In this document: positions 23,218 through 32,558 of the stretch, one piece after another
Layout of the letters: each line of letters begins with the position of its first letter
How positions within the stretch are numbered: the stretch's first letter is position 1
Source: a bacterium
Lineage (GTDB): Bacteria; Campylobacterota; Campylobacteria; Campylobacterales; Sulfurimonadaceae
Direction of reading: 5' to 3'
NCBI GenBank assembly: GCA_018825665.1
Contig: JAHJEG010000010.1
Coordinates: 1 to 41,629, forward strand
Length of the DNA: 41,629 bases
The notes under the pieces: model-generated
Database searches by the model: none
The model's input: only the letters and a program-made list of their open reading frames with translations
Told to the model about the DNA's origin: nothing
Made by a program: the position numbers and the translations under genes

Positions 23218-25101
23218 ATGAACCTCAGTGTTAAAAACAGAACATTATTATTTGTCTCAGTAGTGCTGTTTATATTTTCGGTTGTCCTGCTTTTTATAAT
23301 CTATTTTCAACATCTGCAAAGACTAAATAAAACAGAACAGCAATATTTTGAAAATACAAAGCTTTTATACTCGAAAATAAGTAAAAAGTATGAAAGTTTT
23401 TATGCAAATAAAATAATGGATATTATAAATACCAGGGGAATAAAAGAGTCTCTTGCCGATAAAAATAAAGATAAACTTTATGAAGAGGCACTTGAAAAAT
23501 GGAATAGTTTGAGAAATGAGAATTTTGATCTTACGGAAATGCACTTCCACATGCCAGATGGAAGTTCATTCCTGCGTATGAGTAACCCTGAGAGTTCCGG
23601 TGAGAGTATTTTAAAACACAGAGGAATGGTCCAAGAGATACACACAAATAAAAAAGCTGTTTATGGCTTTGAATCTTGCAGGAATCAGCTTGCATACAGG
23701 ATATTAGAACCCATTTTTTTCAATGGCAAATATATAGGAGCCTTGGAACTTTCCCTAAAATCAGACTATATTTTGAATGAGATGAAATATTATCATAATC
23801 TAGAAGGGGCTTTGTTTGTAGAGGAAAGCAAATCTCTGCCCAAAATAGATAAAAAAAGCAGAATAAAAATAAAAAATTATGTCTTGGAATATGAGCCTTT
23901 AAGCCATAAAAGTATAGTGAATAATTTACCTGCAAATTACAATTTTGAAACCTTTTTAGATTTAAAAACACCAGATGGAAGCAGCTACTCTATCTATTCT
24001 TTTGATTTGAAAAATTTTCATGGAGAAAGTATCTCGAAGGTGTTGTTTTTTAAGGATATCACGAAAGATATAGAAGATTTTAAAAGCAGTATGTTCAATT
24101 TCATCTTTCTTTTGATTGTATCGATAATCATAACACTTCTGATTATAAATTTTTCATTCAACAAAAGTATCAAAAGCCTGGAAAGCAGTCATGCGGATAT
24201 AACAAGATATAAAAATATGATAAATGAAAATCTCATTACCTCTTCTTCTGATTTAAAAGGTTATATAACGGATGTAAGTGATGCATTTTGTAAGATAAGC
24301 GGATACCCAAGATCTGAATTAATTGGAAATCCTTATTCTATCGTCAGGCACCCCGATATCTCTTCGGAGTTTTTTGAAAAACTTTGGGAGAGTCTGAAAT
24401 ATAAAAAAACCTGGAACGGTGAGATTAAGAATCTCAATAAATATGGGGAAGTATATTGGGTCCACATGAATATATATCCAAAGTTCAAAGATAATGTTTT
24501 GATCGGCTATGATTCCATAATGCATGATATCACAGATAAAAAAATCAGTGAAGAGCTTATGATAACAGACGGATTGACACATATATACAACAGAAGACAT
24601 TTCAATGATATCTTTCCAAGAATGATACAAAGTATTAAAAGAGAGGGGGGATATCTTAGCTTTTTGATATTGGATATCGATCATTTCAAGCAGTATAACG
24701 ATACTTACGGACACCAAGCAGGAGACAACGCTTTAATAAAAGTGGCAAAGATTTTAGAGGAAACTCTACATCGCGGAGATGATTACTGTTTTAGACTTGG
24801 GGGCGAAGAGTTTGGTGTTTTATATAAAAGTGCCAATGAGCACGATGCCTATTTATTTGCACAAAAGTTCAGAAAAATGATAATGTCATTAAATATCAAG
24901 CATATTCATAATGGCCCTGATGGAGTGATTACCGCTTCATTTGGGCTTGTCTCACTTAAAAATGATGAGATATTAAGCGATGATGCAATGTACAAAATGG
25001 CTGATGAATGTTTGTATAGAGCAAAAAACGAGGGGAGAAACAGAGTCGTCTCTAAAACAGTCACACTTGCCAATTCTCAGCTTGAACAGAATATGTTTTG
25101 A
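23218..25101 (+). CDS. Membrane-bound sensor diguanylate cyclase (Cache-PAS-GGDEF)
   Basis: A 627-residue signalling protein predicted to make cyclic di-GMP. Transmembrane helix 1 is at about 9-29 and helix 2 at about 293-313, with a periplasmic region between them of the double-Cache type ('FHMPDGSSFLRM', 'RILEPIFFNGKYIGALEL'). A cytoplasmic PAS domain follows (about 340-440, 'VSDAFCKISGYPRSELIGNPYSIVRHPD', similar to Aer-type PAS), then the GGDEF domain. The active site is GGEEF at 528-532 and the inhibitory I-site RGDD (RxxD) lies five residues before it, so the enzyme should be active and product-inhibited. No EAL domain. The ligand is unknown. One copy of the dispersed element lies in the Cache domain. 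Confidence 0.92.
   Translation: MNLSVKNRTLLFVSVVLFIFSVVLLFIIYFQHLQRLNKTEQQYFENTKLLYSKISKKYESFYANKIMDIINTRGIKESLADKNKDKLYEEALEKWNSLRNENFDLTEMHFHMPDGSSFLRMSNPESSGESILKHRGMVQEIHTNKKAVYGFESCRNQLAYRILEPIFFNGKYIGALELSLKSDYILNEMKYYHNLEGALFVEESKSLPKIDKKSRIKIKNYVLEYEPLSHKSIVNNLPANYNFETFLDLKTPDGSSYSIYSFDLKNFHGESISKVLFFKDITKDIEDFKSSMFNFIFLLIVSIIITLLIINFSFNKSIKSLESSHADITRYKNMINENLITSSSDLKGYITDVSDAFCKISGYPRSELIGNPYSIVRHPDISSEFFEKLWESLKYKKTWNGEIKNLNKYGEVYWVHMNIYPKFKDNVLIGYDSIMHDITDKKISEELMITDGLTHIYNRRHFNDIFPRMIQSIKREGGYLSFLILDIDHFKQYNDTYGHQAGDNALIKVAKILEETLHRGDDYCFRLGGEEFGVLYKSANEHDAYLFAQKFRKMIMSLNIKHIHNGPDGVITASFGLVSLKNDEILSDDAMYKMADECLYRAKNEGRNRVVSKTVTLANSQLEQNMF
23545..23555 (+). repeat. Dispersed element TTCCACATGCC, copy in the diguanylate cyclase gene
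   Basis: Exact 11-base copy encoding Phe-His-Met-Pro of the Cache domain. The following AGATG is shared with the copy at 34470. Confidence 0.65.
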
Positions 25102-25162
25102 ACGGCTTAAGAAGAATCTATAAATCCAGAGTGTAAAATCAATGCTAAAATAAGGGATATTT

Positions 25163-26089
25163 ATGAAAATAGCTAAAAATATTACAGAACTTATAGGCAA
25201 TACGCCGCTTGTGCGATTAAACACACCTTCAAAATTGTCAGGTGCGGTAATCCTGGGTAAGTGTGAATTTATGAATCCGACGAGTTCGGTAAAAGACAGA
25301 ATAGGCTTTAATATGATACGAAGAGCTATGGAAGCGGGGAAGATAAAAGAGGGGACCACAATCATTGAACCTACAAGCGGCAACACCGGTATCGCCCTTG
25401 CCGCTAATTGTGCCGCACTGAATCTAAAACTGGTCTTGACCATGCCAGAATCTATGAGTATCGAAAGACGAAATCTACTGAAGGCTTTGGGTGCAGAGCT
25501 TGTTTTAACCCCTGCTGCCAAAGGGATGAACGGAGCTATATCTAAAGCGGTAGAGTTACAAAAAGAGACCCAAAACAGTATAATCTTGCAACAATTCGAG
25601 AATCCTGCAAATCCTGAAATCCATATGTTGACAACGGCACAGGAGATATTGCGAGATACGGAGGGGGAATTGGATGCATTCGTAGCAGCGGTCGGAACGG
25701 GCGGAACTCTTACGGGAACTTCAACAATTCTCAAGCAAAAAATAAAGAATATAGCAGTCTTCGCAGTTGAACCGGAAGCTTCCGCCATTTTATCGGGAGA
25801 AGATGCGGGACCTCATATGATTCAGGGTATCGGAGCAGGGTTCGTTCCTGATATATTAGATACGAGTATATACGGTGAAGTTATAAAAGTAAGTAATGAG
25901 GACGCAATTCAGACAGCGAAGATGCTAGCCCGTGAAGAAGGTTTGCTTGTTGGTATTTCTGCCGGTGCAAACGTCTATGCAACGATGCAGGTCGCTTCAC
26001 GTAAAGAGTTTCAGGGCAAGACCCTGGTGACGGTATTATGCGACACGGGAGAGAGATATCTGAGCACAGCCTTATTTAGTGAAGAATGA
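25163..26089 (+). CDS. cysK: Cysteine synthase A (O-acetylserine sulfhydrylase)
   Basis: PLP enzyme forming cysteine from O-acetylserine and sulfide. The 308-residue protein starts with 'ITELIGNTPLVRLN'. The PLP lysine is K44 in 'NPTSSVKDR', the substrate/phosphate loop is 'EPTSGNTGIALA' (about 71-82), and the glycine-rich cofactor loop is 'GTGGTLTGTS'. The length and these motifs fit CysK rather than the sulfonate-using CysM branch, though the two are hard to separate by eye. Its stop lies inside the next gene (11-base overlap), giving a two-gene unit. The minus strand carries a long shadow open frame (24973-25788) that has no support as a gene. Confidence 0.94.
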   Translation: MKIAKNITELIGNTPLVRLNTPSKLSGAVILGKCEFMNPTSSVKDRIGFNMIRRAMEAGKIKEGTTIIEPTSGNTGIALAANCAALNLKLVLTMPESMSIERRNLLKALGAELVLTPAAKGMNGAISKAVELQKETQNSIILQQFENPANPEIHMLTTAQEILRDTEGELDAFVAAVGTGGTLTGTSTILKQKIKNIAVFAVEPEASAILSGEDAGPHMIQGIGAGFVPDILDTSIYGEVIKVSNEDAIQTAKMLAREEGLLVGISAGANVYATMQVASRKEFQGKTLVTVLCDTGERYLSTALFSEE

Positions 26090-26660
26090 GTTTTTAGAGA
26101 CCATCAAAGCGTCTGATGGCAAGGTTTTTTATATGCCCTATCATCAGGCACGCTATGAGAGTGTACTGCGTTCTTTGGGCGAAAGAAAGATGAAGAACCT
26201 GAGTGATTATATCAATCCTCCGCCCAGAGGCCTTTTTAGATGCCGTTTGGTTTATACGTCTGCTGATATTTCCATCACCTACCATGAATACAAAAAGAGA
26301 GCGATAAACTCTCTTAAACTCATATATGACGATACGATAGAGTATTCGCTGAAATCCACGAACAGATCGGCGCTGGACAAGCTGTTTGCCCTAAAGCAAG
26401 ATGCCGATGATATTTTAATTATAAAAAACTCACTTGTAACAGATACAAGTATCGCAAACATTGCTTTTTATGATGGAAGTAAGTGGATCACCCCAAAGAG
26501 GCCTCTTTTACACGGGACGACAAGAACCAGACTTTTGGATGAAGGAAAAATCTTTGAGGCAGATATTAGCGTAGATGAATTGAAAGGTTTTTCAAAAGTA
26601 GCACTTTTAAATGCCATGATTCATTTTGATGTTATGGATAGATGTGACTTTTTGATATAA
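26079..26660 (+). CDS. Class-IV aminotransferase-like protein (possible ADC lyase, PabC-like)
   Basis: A 193-residue protein, shorter than typical class-IV PLP enzymes (about 270). Family elements seen: a Lys in 'YSLKSTNRSAL' at the position of the PLP lysine, 'ILIIKNSLVTDTSIANI' (the usual E-x-S/T-x-x-N box), and 'GTTRTRLLDEGK' near the C-terminus. Aminodeoxychorismate lyase of folate synthesis is a plausible role, and in Campylobacterota a short version of this kind takes the PabC place. A GTG at 26079 gives a start 11 bases inside cysK; no ATG in frame near it fits. The ribosome-binding site is poor, so translation may depend on coupling with cysK. Confidence 0.7.
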   Translation: MKNEFLETIKASDGKVFYMPYHQARYESVLRSLGERKMKNLSDYINPPPRGLFRCRLVYTSADISITYHEYKKRAINSLKLIYDDTIEYSLKSTNRSALDKLFALKQDADDILIIKNSLVTDTSIANIAFYDGSKWITPKRPLLHGTTRTRLLDEGKIFEADISVDELKGFSKVALLNAMIHFDVMDRCDFLI

Positions 26661-26707
26661 TTAGATTATATTATTAGGTGCACACTGAGTGTGGAAAAGG
26701 ATGATCA

Positions 26708-27166
26708 GTGCTAGAACATGTAACGGAGAATAAAAATTTTGCTGCTTTAATGAAAAGCAATATAGAAAAATTAATTATTCACTTTTTTCAGACGGAACAG
26801 AACTTCGGTATTTTATGCAGGGTTGCCGAGGTTTCGTTTGACCCTCCATTGCCTGAGAGTATCAATTCGGAATTCCGTCCGTTTACACTTTTCTTTTTGG
26901 CGGGGTATACATTTGAGACTGCCGAGATACAGGGTGATTACCTGGTCTTTGAAGCCGGCTTCGGGGCTGATAATTTTGGAAGTTTGGTGAGTGTGCCGCT
27001 TTTAAGTATTATGCAGATTATCATAGATGAGACGCCGGTCCTCATCAATCTGGCAACATACAAAAAAGAAAAAAAAGAGCCCAAGAAAAAAGATGAGAAC
27101 GGAATGGAAAATTCGATGAAGTCTTTTTTATCTAATCCGGAAAATTCAAAATTTATAAAAAAATAG
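26708..27166 (+). CDS. Conserved-looking hypothetical protein, possibly SspB-like
   Basis: A 152-residue cytoplasmic protein that I do not recognise with certainty. It has a folded-looking part (1-118) and a charged, lysine-rich tail (about 119-152: 'KKEKKEPKKKDEN'). The stretch 'FEAGFGADNFGSLVSVPLLSIMQIIID' recalls the end of SspB-type ClpXP adaptors ('RFGG...VPLxAVxAIYA'), followed in both by a flexible tail. That is suggestive only. The start is GTG 26708, chosen because AAAGGA lies at 26696-26701. The perfect hairpin at 27172-27198 ends its transcript opposite the converging LysR gene. Confidence 0.55.
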   Translation: MLEHVTENKNFAALMKSNIEKLIIHFFQTEQNFGILCRVAEVSFDPPLPESINSEFRPFTLFFLAGYTFETAEIQGDYLVFEAGFGADNFGSLVSVPLLSIMQIIIDETPVLINLATYKKEKKEPKKKDENGMENSMKSFLSNPENSKFIKK

Positions 27167-27171
27167 TTTAG

Positions 27172-27198
27172 ATTCAATCCTGAAAATCAGGATTGAAT
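27172..27198. terminator. Bidirectional terminator hairpin between convergent genes
   Basis: Perfect 12-base arms ATTCAATCCTGA (27172-27183) and TCAGGATTGAAT (27187-27198) with loop AAA. It lies five bases after the hypothetical gene and directly abuts the LysR stop, serving both strands. Confidence 0.75.
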
Positions 27199-28101
27199 TT
27201 AGATTTTATTGAGTGAGAGCAGGTAGTTTACAACATTGTCGACAAATGCGTCGTGCTTTTTCTCTTTTAGATAAGCGATGTAAAATTTTCTTTCTATTTT
27301 ACAGTTTTTAAGTCTTCCCTCAAAAAGTTTCCCCTCTGAGAGTTCCCCCTGGATTACATGGCGGGACATAACAGAAACAAGAGGTCTCTCAGAGTTTCTA
27401 TCAGAATGAAGGATAGATTCTTTAATAGAAGTCGGGCTTGTGAGGACACCGATCACATTAAAGTTATTACAGTTTACTCCCATCTCTTCAAAAGCTTCGG
27501 ATGTTAATTTTCTTGTGTGTGAAGCTTCATCACGGCAAATCCAGTCAAACTCCATCAAATCTTCGGCTTTGAGATGTTTAGGGATTTGCTGGTTTGAAAA
27601 TACAACTAATTCGTCCTCTACCCATTCTCTATAGACTATGCCGTCTCGAAAAATCGGAGATTCTATGAGAGCGATATCTATTTTTTTATCTTCAAGCTCA
27701 TCTATGATTTCAGAGGAGAGACCAACATGCATATAGACTTCGTTGGCGATTCTTTTTTTAATCTCACCAAGGTAATTGGGTAAGACATAATTACCGATTG
27801 CCAGGGAGGAGCCCATAACAAAAGTGAATTCTTTATTGATGATTTTTAAAAGTTCTTTTTCACTGTTTGTTATCGCTTTTTCAAGTCTTGTAGCAATTCT
27901 AAAGAGATCTTCACCCTCTTTTGTAAGTACAATGCCGTTCTTTTTTCTCTCAACAATCTTCGTATCAAGGTAGTCTTCTATAAATTTTATTTGCTGTGTC
28001 ACGGCCGGCTGGGATATCCCCAGTTTTGCAGATGCTTTGGAAAAACTTTTTTCTTTTATAACCATAAGAAAAGTTTGTAGTTTCGCAAAATCTTTTAACA
28101 T
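27199..28101 (-). CDS. LysR-family transcriptional regulator
   Basis: A 300-residue DNA-binding regulator. The N-terminal winged helix-turn-helix is typical ('FLMVIKEKSFSKASAKLGISQPAVTQQIKFIE', residues about 12-43, in which 'SFSKASAKLGISQPAV' is the core). A coiled linker helix and a two-lobed effector domain with 'VMGSSLAIGNYVLP' follow. The effector and targets cannot be told. It is divergent from uvrD across 118 AT-rich bases that hold several TTATAA-type imperfect dyads, where LysR autoregulation would be expected; it converges with an unrelated hypothetical gene. It is not next to a transport or catabolic gene that would name its role. Confidence 0.9.
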   Translation of the reverse strand: MLKDFAKLQTFLMVIKEKSFSKASAKLGISQPAVTQQIKFIEDYLDTKIVERKKNGIVLTKEGEDLFRIATRLEKAITNSEKELLKIINKEFTFVMGSSLAIGNYVLPNYLGEIKKRIANEVYMHVGLSSEIIDELEDKKIDIALIESPIFRDGIVYREWVEDELVVFSNQQIPKHLKAEDLMEFDWICRDEASHTRKLTSEAFEEMGVNCNNFNVIGVLTSPTSIKESILHSDRNSERPLVSVMSRHVIQGELSEGKLFEGRLKNCKIERKFYIAYLKEKKHDAFVDNVVNYLLSLNKI

Positions 28102-28228
28102 TATATATCCTATAAGTAATATTGATATAAAAATTATAACTCAAAATTATAATTATTGCAATAGCTCTATAATAATTTAATTCTATTTTGCTATAATAAA
28201 ATAAATTTGATAAACAGTAGTGGTTGTA

Positions 28229-30277
28229 ATGGAAAAAATATTTGAAAAACTAAATGAATCGCAGGCTGATGCCGTTAGACAAACGGAGGGTCCTGTACTT
28301 ATTTTGGCAGGTGCCGGAAGCGGAAAAACCACCACAATAGTTTCAAGATTAGCTTATTTAATAGAAGAGATGGGGATACCTGCTTCAAATACATTGACTC
28401 TTACTTTTACGAACAAAGCTGCAAAAGAGATGCGGGAACGTGCGTTGAATATGATTACCAAAAGCGCTTACCCTCCGCTTTTATGTACATTTCACAAGTT
28501 CGGACTCCTCTTTTTAAAGTTTAATATTCATCTTTTAAACAGGGAAAATAATTTTGTCGTAATTGATACGGATGATAAAAAGAGAATAATAAAAAAGATT
28601 AACTCTGAACTTCCCACCCCTCTCATAGCAAGTGAGATCTCCAGGTATAAAAACTCCCTGATGACTCCTGATGATGCTTATAAACAGGCTGAGCTTTTCA
28701 ACTATCAGCAAATAGCCAAGATTTACGAGGAGTATGAGAACTATTTACATGAAAATAATCTTGTGGATTTTGATGACCTTATCGCGCTAACCTTTAAGCT
28801 TTTGGATGAAAACCCTGAGCTGGCACAAAAGACATCCCAAAAATATCAGTATATAATGATTGATGAGTATCAAGATACAAATGAATTACAGCTAAAGCTT
28901 TTGCAAAAGTTATGCGTTTGCCATCCCAACCTCTGCGTGGTTGGGGATGATGATCAGAGTATTTACGGATGGCGCGGAGCGCATATACGAAATATCATGG
29001 AGTTTGATCAGGATTTTATCGGTGCTTCGGTTTTTAAACTTGAAGAAAACTACCGTTCCCGTGAACCTATTTTAAAAGTTGCAAATGCCCTAATCGAGCA
29101 TAACCGCTCCAGACTTGGCAAAAAACTCATAGCAACACGCGGTACAGGGGAAGATGTAGCGATACTCAATTCCAATGACGAAAACGAAGAAGCCAGAAAG
29201 ATCGCACAAAAGATTAATAAGCTTTTAGACTCAGGCGTATCTGCGAAAGATATAGCAGTCTTGTACCGCGTCAATGTTTTAAGCCGCTCCATAGAAGAGG
29301 GACTCAATCGTGCAGGAATTGCATATAAACTTGTCGGCGGGCTCAGGTTTTACGATAGAGCCGAGATAAAAGACTTGATAAGCTATCTTCGAGTTATTAC
29401 AAACTTTCATGATGATTTTTCTTTTAAACGCATCGTCAATAAGCCAAAGAGAGGTTTAGGCAAGGCAAGTCTTGACAAGATAGAATTGGCAGCCCATGCG
29501 AATACAACATCAATATACGAGTATATAAAAGAAGTTCCCTTGCCTGAGCTCGAAGCATTGGTCAGAAAGAAAAATGCAACAACTTTAAAAGAGTTTATAC
29601 TCAATATAGAAAATATCTCTAAAATCGCTTCAGAGTCTACCTATAACTTTATCGATGTGCTTGAAGAGACGTTTCATCTCAAAGATATTTATTCAGGGAT
29701 GCAGGATGAATCTGAGAGAATATTAAATATGGATGAGTTTTACGGACTTTTCCGTGATTTTGTGAAAAATTCTCCAGAGGCATTATTGGATGAGTTTTTA
29801 AATGAACTAACATTGCAGAGTGAGCAGGACCAGGTCGAGGGTGAGAGTATCTATATGATGAGCATTCATGCTTCCAAAGGGCTGGAGTTTGAGCATGTCT
29901 TCATCATAGGACTGGAAGAGGGATTTTTGCCACTTGTGGGAGACGGGAGTGATTTGGAAGAGGAAAGAAGACTCGGTTATGTTTCTTTTACCCGAGCCAA
30001 GGACACCCTGACGCTCTCACATGCCTCAAGCAGATTCTATAAAGGCAGAAGAAGTGATTTGCAAAAAAGCAGATTTTTTAATGAAGCGGGACTATGTGAA
30101 GGCTCCTTGATCGTTGAAAAAAATACAGCCTTTAAAAAAGGTGATTTGGTCAGACATAAAGTATTTGGCACCGGCAGAGTCATAGGCGTAAGCAAGTCCG
30201 GAAGAGAGTTCAAGCTAAACATTAATTTTGCCGGTACAAAAAGAGAGATACTTGCGTCTTTCGTAGAGAGACTATGA
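28229..30277 (+). CDS. uvrD: UvrD/PcrA/Rep-type 3'-5' DNA helicase
   Basis: Superfamily 1A helicase of 682 residues, acting in repair and in clearing replication blocks. Motifs: Q-motif 'LNESQADAV' (8-16), Walker A 'GAGSGKT' (28-34), Walker B 'MIDEYQDTNELQ', motif III 'VGDDDQSIYGWRGA', motif IV-V region 'LEENYRS' and 'MSIHASKGLEF', motif VI 'EERRLGYVSFTRAKD'. The C-terminal 'GDLVRHKVFGTGRV' tail is typical of PcrA/UvrD. The ORF opens at GTG 28220, but ATG 28229 matches the usual UvrD start. The stop overlaps truB by 4 bases, tying it to the long downstream run. Confidence 0.94.
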   Translation: MEKIFEKLNESQADAVRQTEGPVLILAGAGSGKTTTIVSRLAYLIEEMGIPASNTLTLTFTNKAAKEMRERALNMITKSAYPPLLCTFHKFGLLFLKFNIHLLNRENNFVVIDTDDKKRIIKKINSELPTPLIASEISRYKNSLMTPDDAYKQAELFNYQQIAKIYEEYENYLHENNLVDFDDLIALTFKLLDENPELAQKTSQKYQYIMIDEYQDTNELQLKLLQKLCVCHPNLCVVGDDDQSIYGWRGAHIRNIMEFDQDFIGASVFKLEENYRSREPILKVANALIEHNRSRLGKKLIATRGTGEDVAILNSNDENEEARKIAQKINKLLDSGVSAKDIAVLYRVNVLSRSIEEGLNRAGIAYKLVGGLRFYDRAEIKDLISYLRVITNFHDDFSFKRIVNKPKRGLGKASLDKIELAAHANTTSIYEYIKEVPLPELEALVRKKNATTLKEFILNIENISKIASESTYNFIDVLEETFHLKDIYSGMQDESERILNMDEFYGLFRDFVKNSPEALLDEFLNELTLQSEQDQVEGESIYMMSIHASKGLEFEHVFIIGLEEGFLPLVGDGSDLEEERRLGYVSFTRAKDTLTLSHASSRFYKGRRSDLQKSRFFNEAGLCEGSLIVEKNTAFKKGDLVRHKVFGTGRVIGVSKSGREFKLNINFAGTKREILASFVERL

Positions 30278-31098
30278 ACCGACTTTTTGTAGCATATAAG
30301 CCCTCAGGAATAGGCTCAAATCTTTTTTTGTCCAAATTAAAAAGAAAGTATCAAACAAAAAAAGCGGGTTTTTCAGGAACCCTTGACCCTTTTGCAAAAG
30401 GGGTGCTTCTGATTGGTATGGGCTCACATACAAAGCTCTTTCGTTTTTTGGATAAAACACCCAAGACGTATAGAGCCACCTTATGGCTGGGTGCAAAAAG
30501 TGAGAGTTTGGATACTGAGATGATAGAAAAGGTGGAGATATTACAAGAGCTTGGGCATGTGGAAATTGAAAATGCCGTTAACTCTTTGATGGGTGAACTC
30601 GAGTACGAACCGCCTATTTTCAGTGCCAAACGGATTAACGGACAAAGAGCGTATGACCTGGCGCGTGCCGGCAAAGAGTTTACATTGAACAAGATAAACT
30701 CAACAGTATATGAAACAAAGCTGATTCATTATTCTCATCCCTTTGTGACCTTTGAGGCTACTGTCTCCGAGGGAACCTATATCCGTTCATTAGGCTTGAT
30801 ACTTGCTAGAAGGCTTGGCGTGGAGTACGGCAGTCTCAGCTCTTTGGAGAGATTAAGAGAAGGGCAGTTTGGATATAATAACGAACAGGTTTTGGATATC
30901 AAAAAATCTCTTAATATACCTCAGAATTTTTATGCAGGGGATAGTGATAATCTGAAATATGGAAGAGTTCTTGCTATAGAAGATTTACAAAAGCAAGAAG
31001 ATGGGTATTATTGGCTGGATAACGGCGATACTATTTCTATTATCAACATACAAAATAATGAAGTAAAATATGAACTAGGTAGGATATACACATGTTAG
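30274..31098 (+). CDS. truB: tRNA pseudouridine-55 synthase
   Basis: Converts U55 in the T-loop of tRNAs to pseudouridine. The 274-residue protein has 'FVAYKPSGIGS' at the N-terminus, the catalytic motif 'GFSGTLDPFAKGVLLIG' with Asp38, 'KTYRATLWLGAKSESLDTEM', and the 'EGTYIRSLG' loop of TruB. Coupled to uvrD by ATGA and to csrA by a 7-base overlap. One exact copy of the dispersed element lies at 30554-30564. Confidence 0.96.
   Translation: MNRLFVAYKPSGIGSNLFLSKLKRKYQTKKAGFSGTLDPFAKGVLLIGMGSHTKLFRFLDKTPKTYRATLWLGAKSESLDTEMIEKVEILQELGHVEIENAVNSLMGELEYEPPIFSAKRINGQRAYDLARAGKEFTLNKINSTVYETKLIHYSHPFVTFEATVSEGTYIRSLGLILARRLGVEYGSLSSLERLREGQFGYNNEQVLDIKKSLNIPQNFYAGDSDNLKYGRVLAIEDLQKQEDGYYWLDNGDTISIINIQNNEVKYELGRIYTC
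30554..30564 (-). repeat. Dispersed element TTCCACATGCC, copy in truB
   Basis: Exact 11-base copy, read on the minus strand. In the gene it encodes Gly-His-Val-Glu. Confidence 0.65.
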
Positions 31099-31322
31099 TA
31101 CTAGCTCGAAAACAGGATGAATCAATAGTAATTGGGGAAGATATAATTATAAAAGTTATATCTATTGACAAGGGCGTAGTAAAACTCGGCATTGAAGCTC
31201 CTTCTAGCGTGTCTATAATCAGAAATGAGTTATTAGAAGATATTAAAGACTCAAATATAGCCGCTTCAAAAGAAGTTGAGCCGGAGAATGTAAATTTACT
31301 CAGCAAGATATTAAGAAAATAA
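31092..31322 (+). CDS. csrA: Carbon storage regulator CsrA
   Basis: A 76-residue RNA-binding dimer that blocks or stabilises target mRNAs at GGA motifs. In Campylobacterota it controls flagellin and is held by FliW. The conserved start 'MLVLARKQDESIVIGEDI' and the 'VKLGIEAPSSVSIIRNEL' strand-helix segment are complete; the C-terminal tail beyond residue 55 is a little longer than in E. coli (61 residues). The start overlaps truB by 7 bases and ispE follows after 8 bases, matching the truB-csrA-ispE-smpB order of Helicobacter and Campylobacter. Confidence 0.97.
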   Translation: MLVLARKQDESIVIGEDIIIKVISIDKGVVKLGIEAPSSVSIIRNELLEDIKDSNIAASKEVEPENVNLLSKILRK

Positions 31323-31330
31323 GAGATACT

Positions 31331-32113
31331 ATGAAAATTTACAAAGCTTTCGCTAAAGTAAATGTCTTTTTAAAGATTACCGGAAAAAGAGATGCCTATC
31401 ATGAAATAGTGTCAAGATTCATGAAGGTCGATGACTTGTACGACGAACTTTCTTTTGTCCCAAAAGAGGCGGCTTCTTTTGAAATATTGGGTAATTTTTC
31501 ATGCAAGACAAATCAAAATACGATATATAAAGCCTATTTTGCCCTTAAAGAATATACGAAATCAGAATCTTTAGAAAAGCTCATGCGCACACATGCCGTA
31601 AATGTCAAAAAAAACATTCCTGCTTTTGCAGGGCTTGGAGGGGGGAGCAGCGATGCTGCCACATACCTTAAAATGTGTAATGAAGTTTTGCATTTGGGAC
31701 TGAGTTTAAATGAACTGGCTCAAATTGGACTCAAAGTCGGTGCGGATGTGCCGTTTTTTATATACGGATACGATAGTGCAAATGTAGGCGGTATAGGCGA
31801 GGTTGTCGAAGAGTTTAAAGAAGAGTTGCTGAAGTTTGACGTGATTACGCCCGATGTCCAAATAAGCACGCCGAAAGTCTATCAGATCTACAGAGAAAAT
31901 TTTTACGCACCAATTGACGGATTCGAGGCAGATAAGCTGAAAAAAACAACATCGCTGGATATTTTAAAACATATGGATGCAGATGAAGCAAACGATCTGT
32001 TCAAACCTGCCTTGCAAGAGTATAAGGAATTGAAAAAACATTATAAACACGGATGGCATTTCAGCGGCAGCGGGAGCAGTTTTTTTCGTTTAAAGGAGAC
32101 AAAAGATGGGTGA
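31331..32113 (+). CDS. ispE: 4-diphosphocytidyl-2-C-methyl-D-erythritol kinase
   Basis: Kinase of the non-mevalonate isoprenoid pathway, phosphorylating CDP-methylerythritol. It is a GHMP-family protein of 260 residues: '[21 protein letters not shown]' (motif 1), '[18 protein letters not shown]' (ATP loop), '[10 protein letters not shown]', and the C-terminal '[12 protein letters not shown]'. It overlaps smpB by 8 bases in an otherwise unbroken run of housekeeping genes. Confidence 0.95.
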   Translation: MKIYKAFAKVNVFLKITGKRDAYHEIVSRFMKVDDLYDELSFVPKEAASFEILGNFSCKTNQNTIYKAYFALKEYTKSESLEKLMRTHAVNVKKNIPAFAGLGGGSSDAATYLKMCNEVLHLGLSLNELAQIGLKVGADVPFFIYGYDSANVGGIGEVVEEFKEELLKFDVITPDVQISTPKVYQIYRENFYAPIDGFEADKLKKTTSLDILKHMDADEANDLFKPALQEYKELKKHYKHGWHFSGSGSSFFRLKETKDG

Positions 32114-32558
32114 AACGATTGCTAAAAATAAAAAAGCATATTTTGATTATTTTTTAGAAGAAAAGTTTGAGGCAGGTCTTGTTCTTAGCGGAAGTGAAGT
32201 AAAAGGGATAAGAGCAAAACGTGTCAATTTAAAGGACAGTTTTATACGCTTTATCAGAGATGAGGCATTTTTGTTTAATGCACATATCGGAAGACTTGAA
32301 ACAACGCATCATTACTATTCGCATGAGGAGCGGGGCAGCAGAAAACTTTTACTGCATAAAAAAGAACTGCTAAAGATGAAAAAAGCAGTCGAGAGAGACG
32401 GATATACGATTGTGGCATTACAGCTTTATTTCAATGTCCGAAATATTGTCAAAATACAGATTGCAATAGCAAAGGGCAAGCAACTGCATGACAAGCGTAA
32501 CGATCTAAAAGAAAAAGACCAAAAAAGAGATATGGCAAGAGCGATGAAGGAATACTAG
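32106..32558 (+). CDS. smpB: SsrA-binding protein SmpB
   Basis: Partner of tmRNA in rescuing stalled ribosomes. The 150-residue protein has '[34 protein letters not shown]' spanning the OB-fold start, with '[19 protein letters not shown]' as the diagnostic core, and the C-terminal positively charged tail '[21 protein letters not shown]' that occupies the mRNA channel. Its stop shares a base with the GTG start of the next gene. Confidence 0.97.
   Translation: MGETIAKNKKAYFDYFLEEKFEAGLVLSGSEVKGIRAKRVNLKDSFIRFIRDEAFLFNAHIGRLETTHHYYSHEERGSRKLLLHKKELLKMKKAVERDGYTIVALQLYFNVRNIVKIQIAIAKGKQLHDKRNDLKEKDQKRDMARAMKEY

Noticed and set aside
24461-24468. TCCACATG in the PAS domain gene, and other partial matches (6691-6700, 10624-10633, 36605-36614) of the dispersed element
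   Set aside because: Each lacks one or more core bases. They may be decayed copies but were not counted.
24973-25788. A 271-codon minus-strand open frame opposite cysK and the end of the diguanylate cyclase gene
   Set aside because: It is antisense to two clear genes, lacks any recognised motif and has serine/phenylalanine-rich composition typical of shadow frames.
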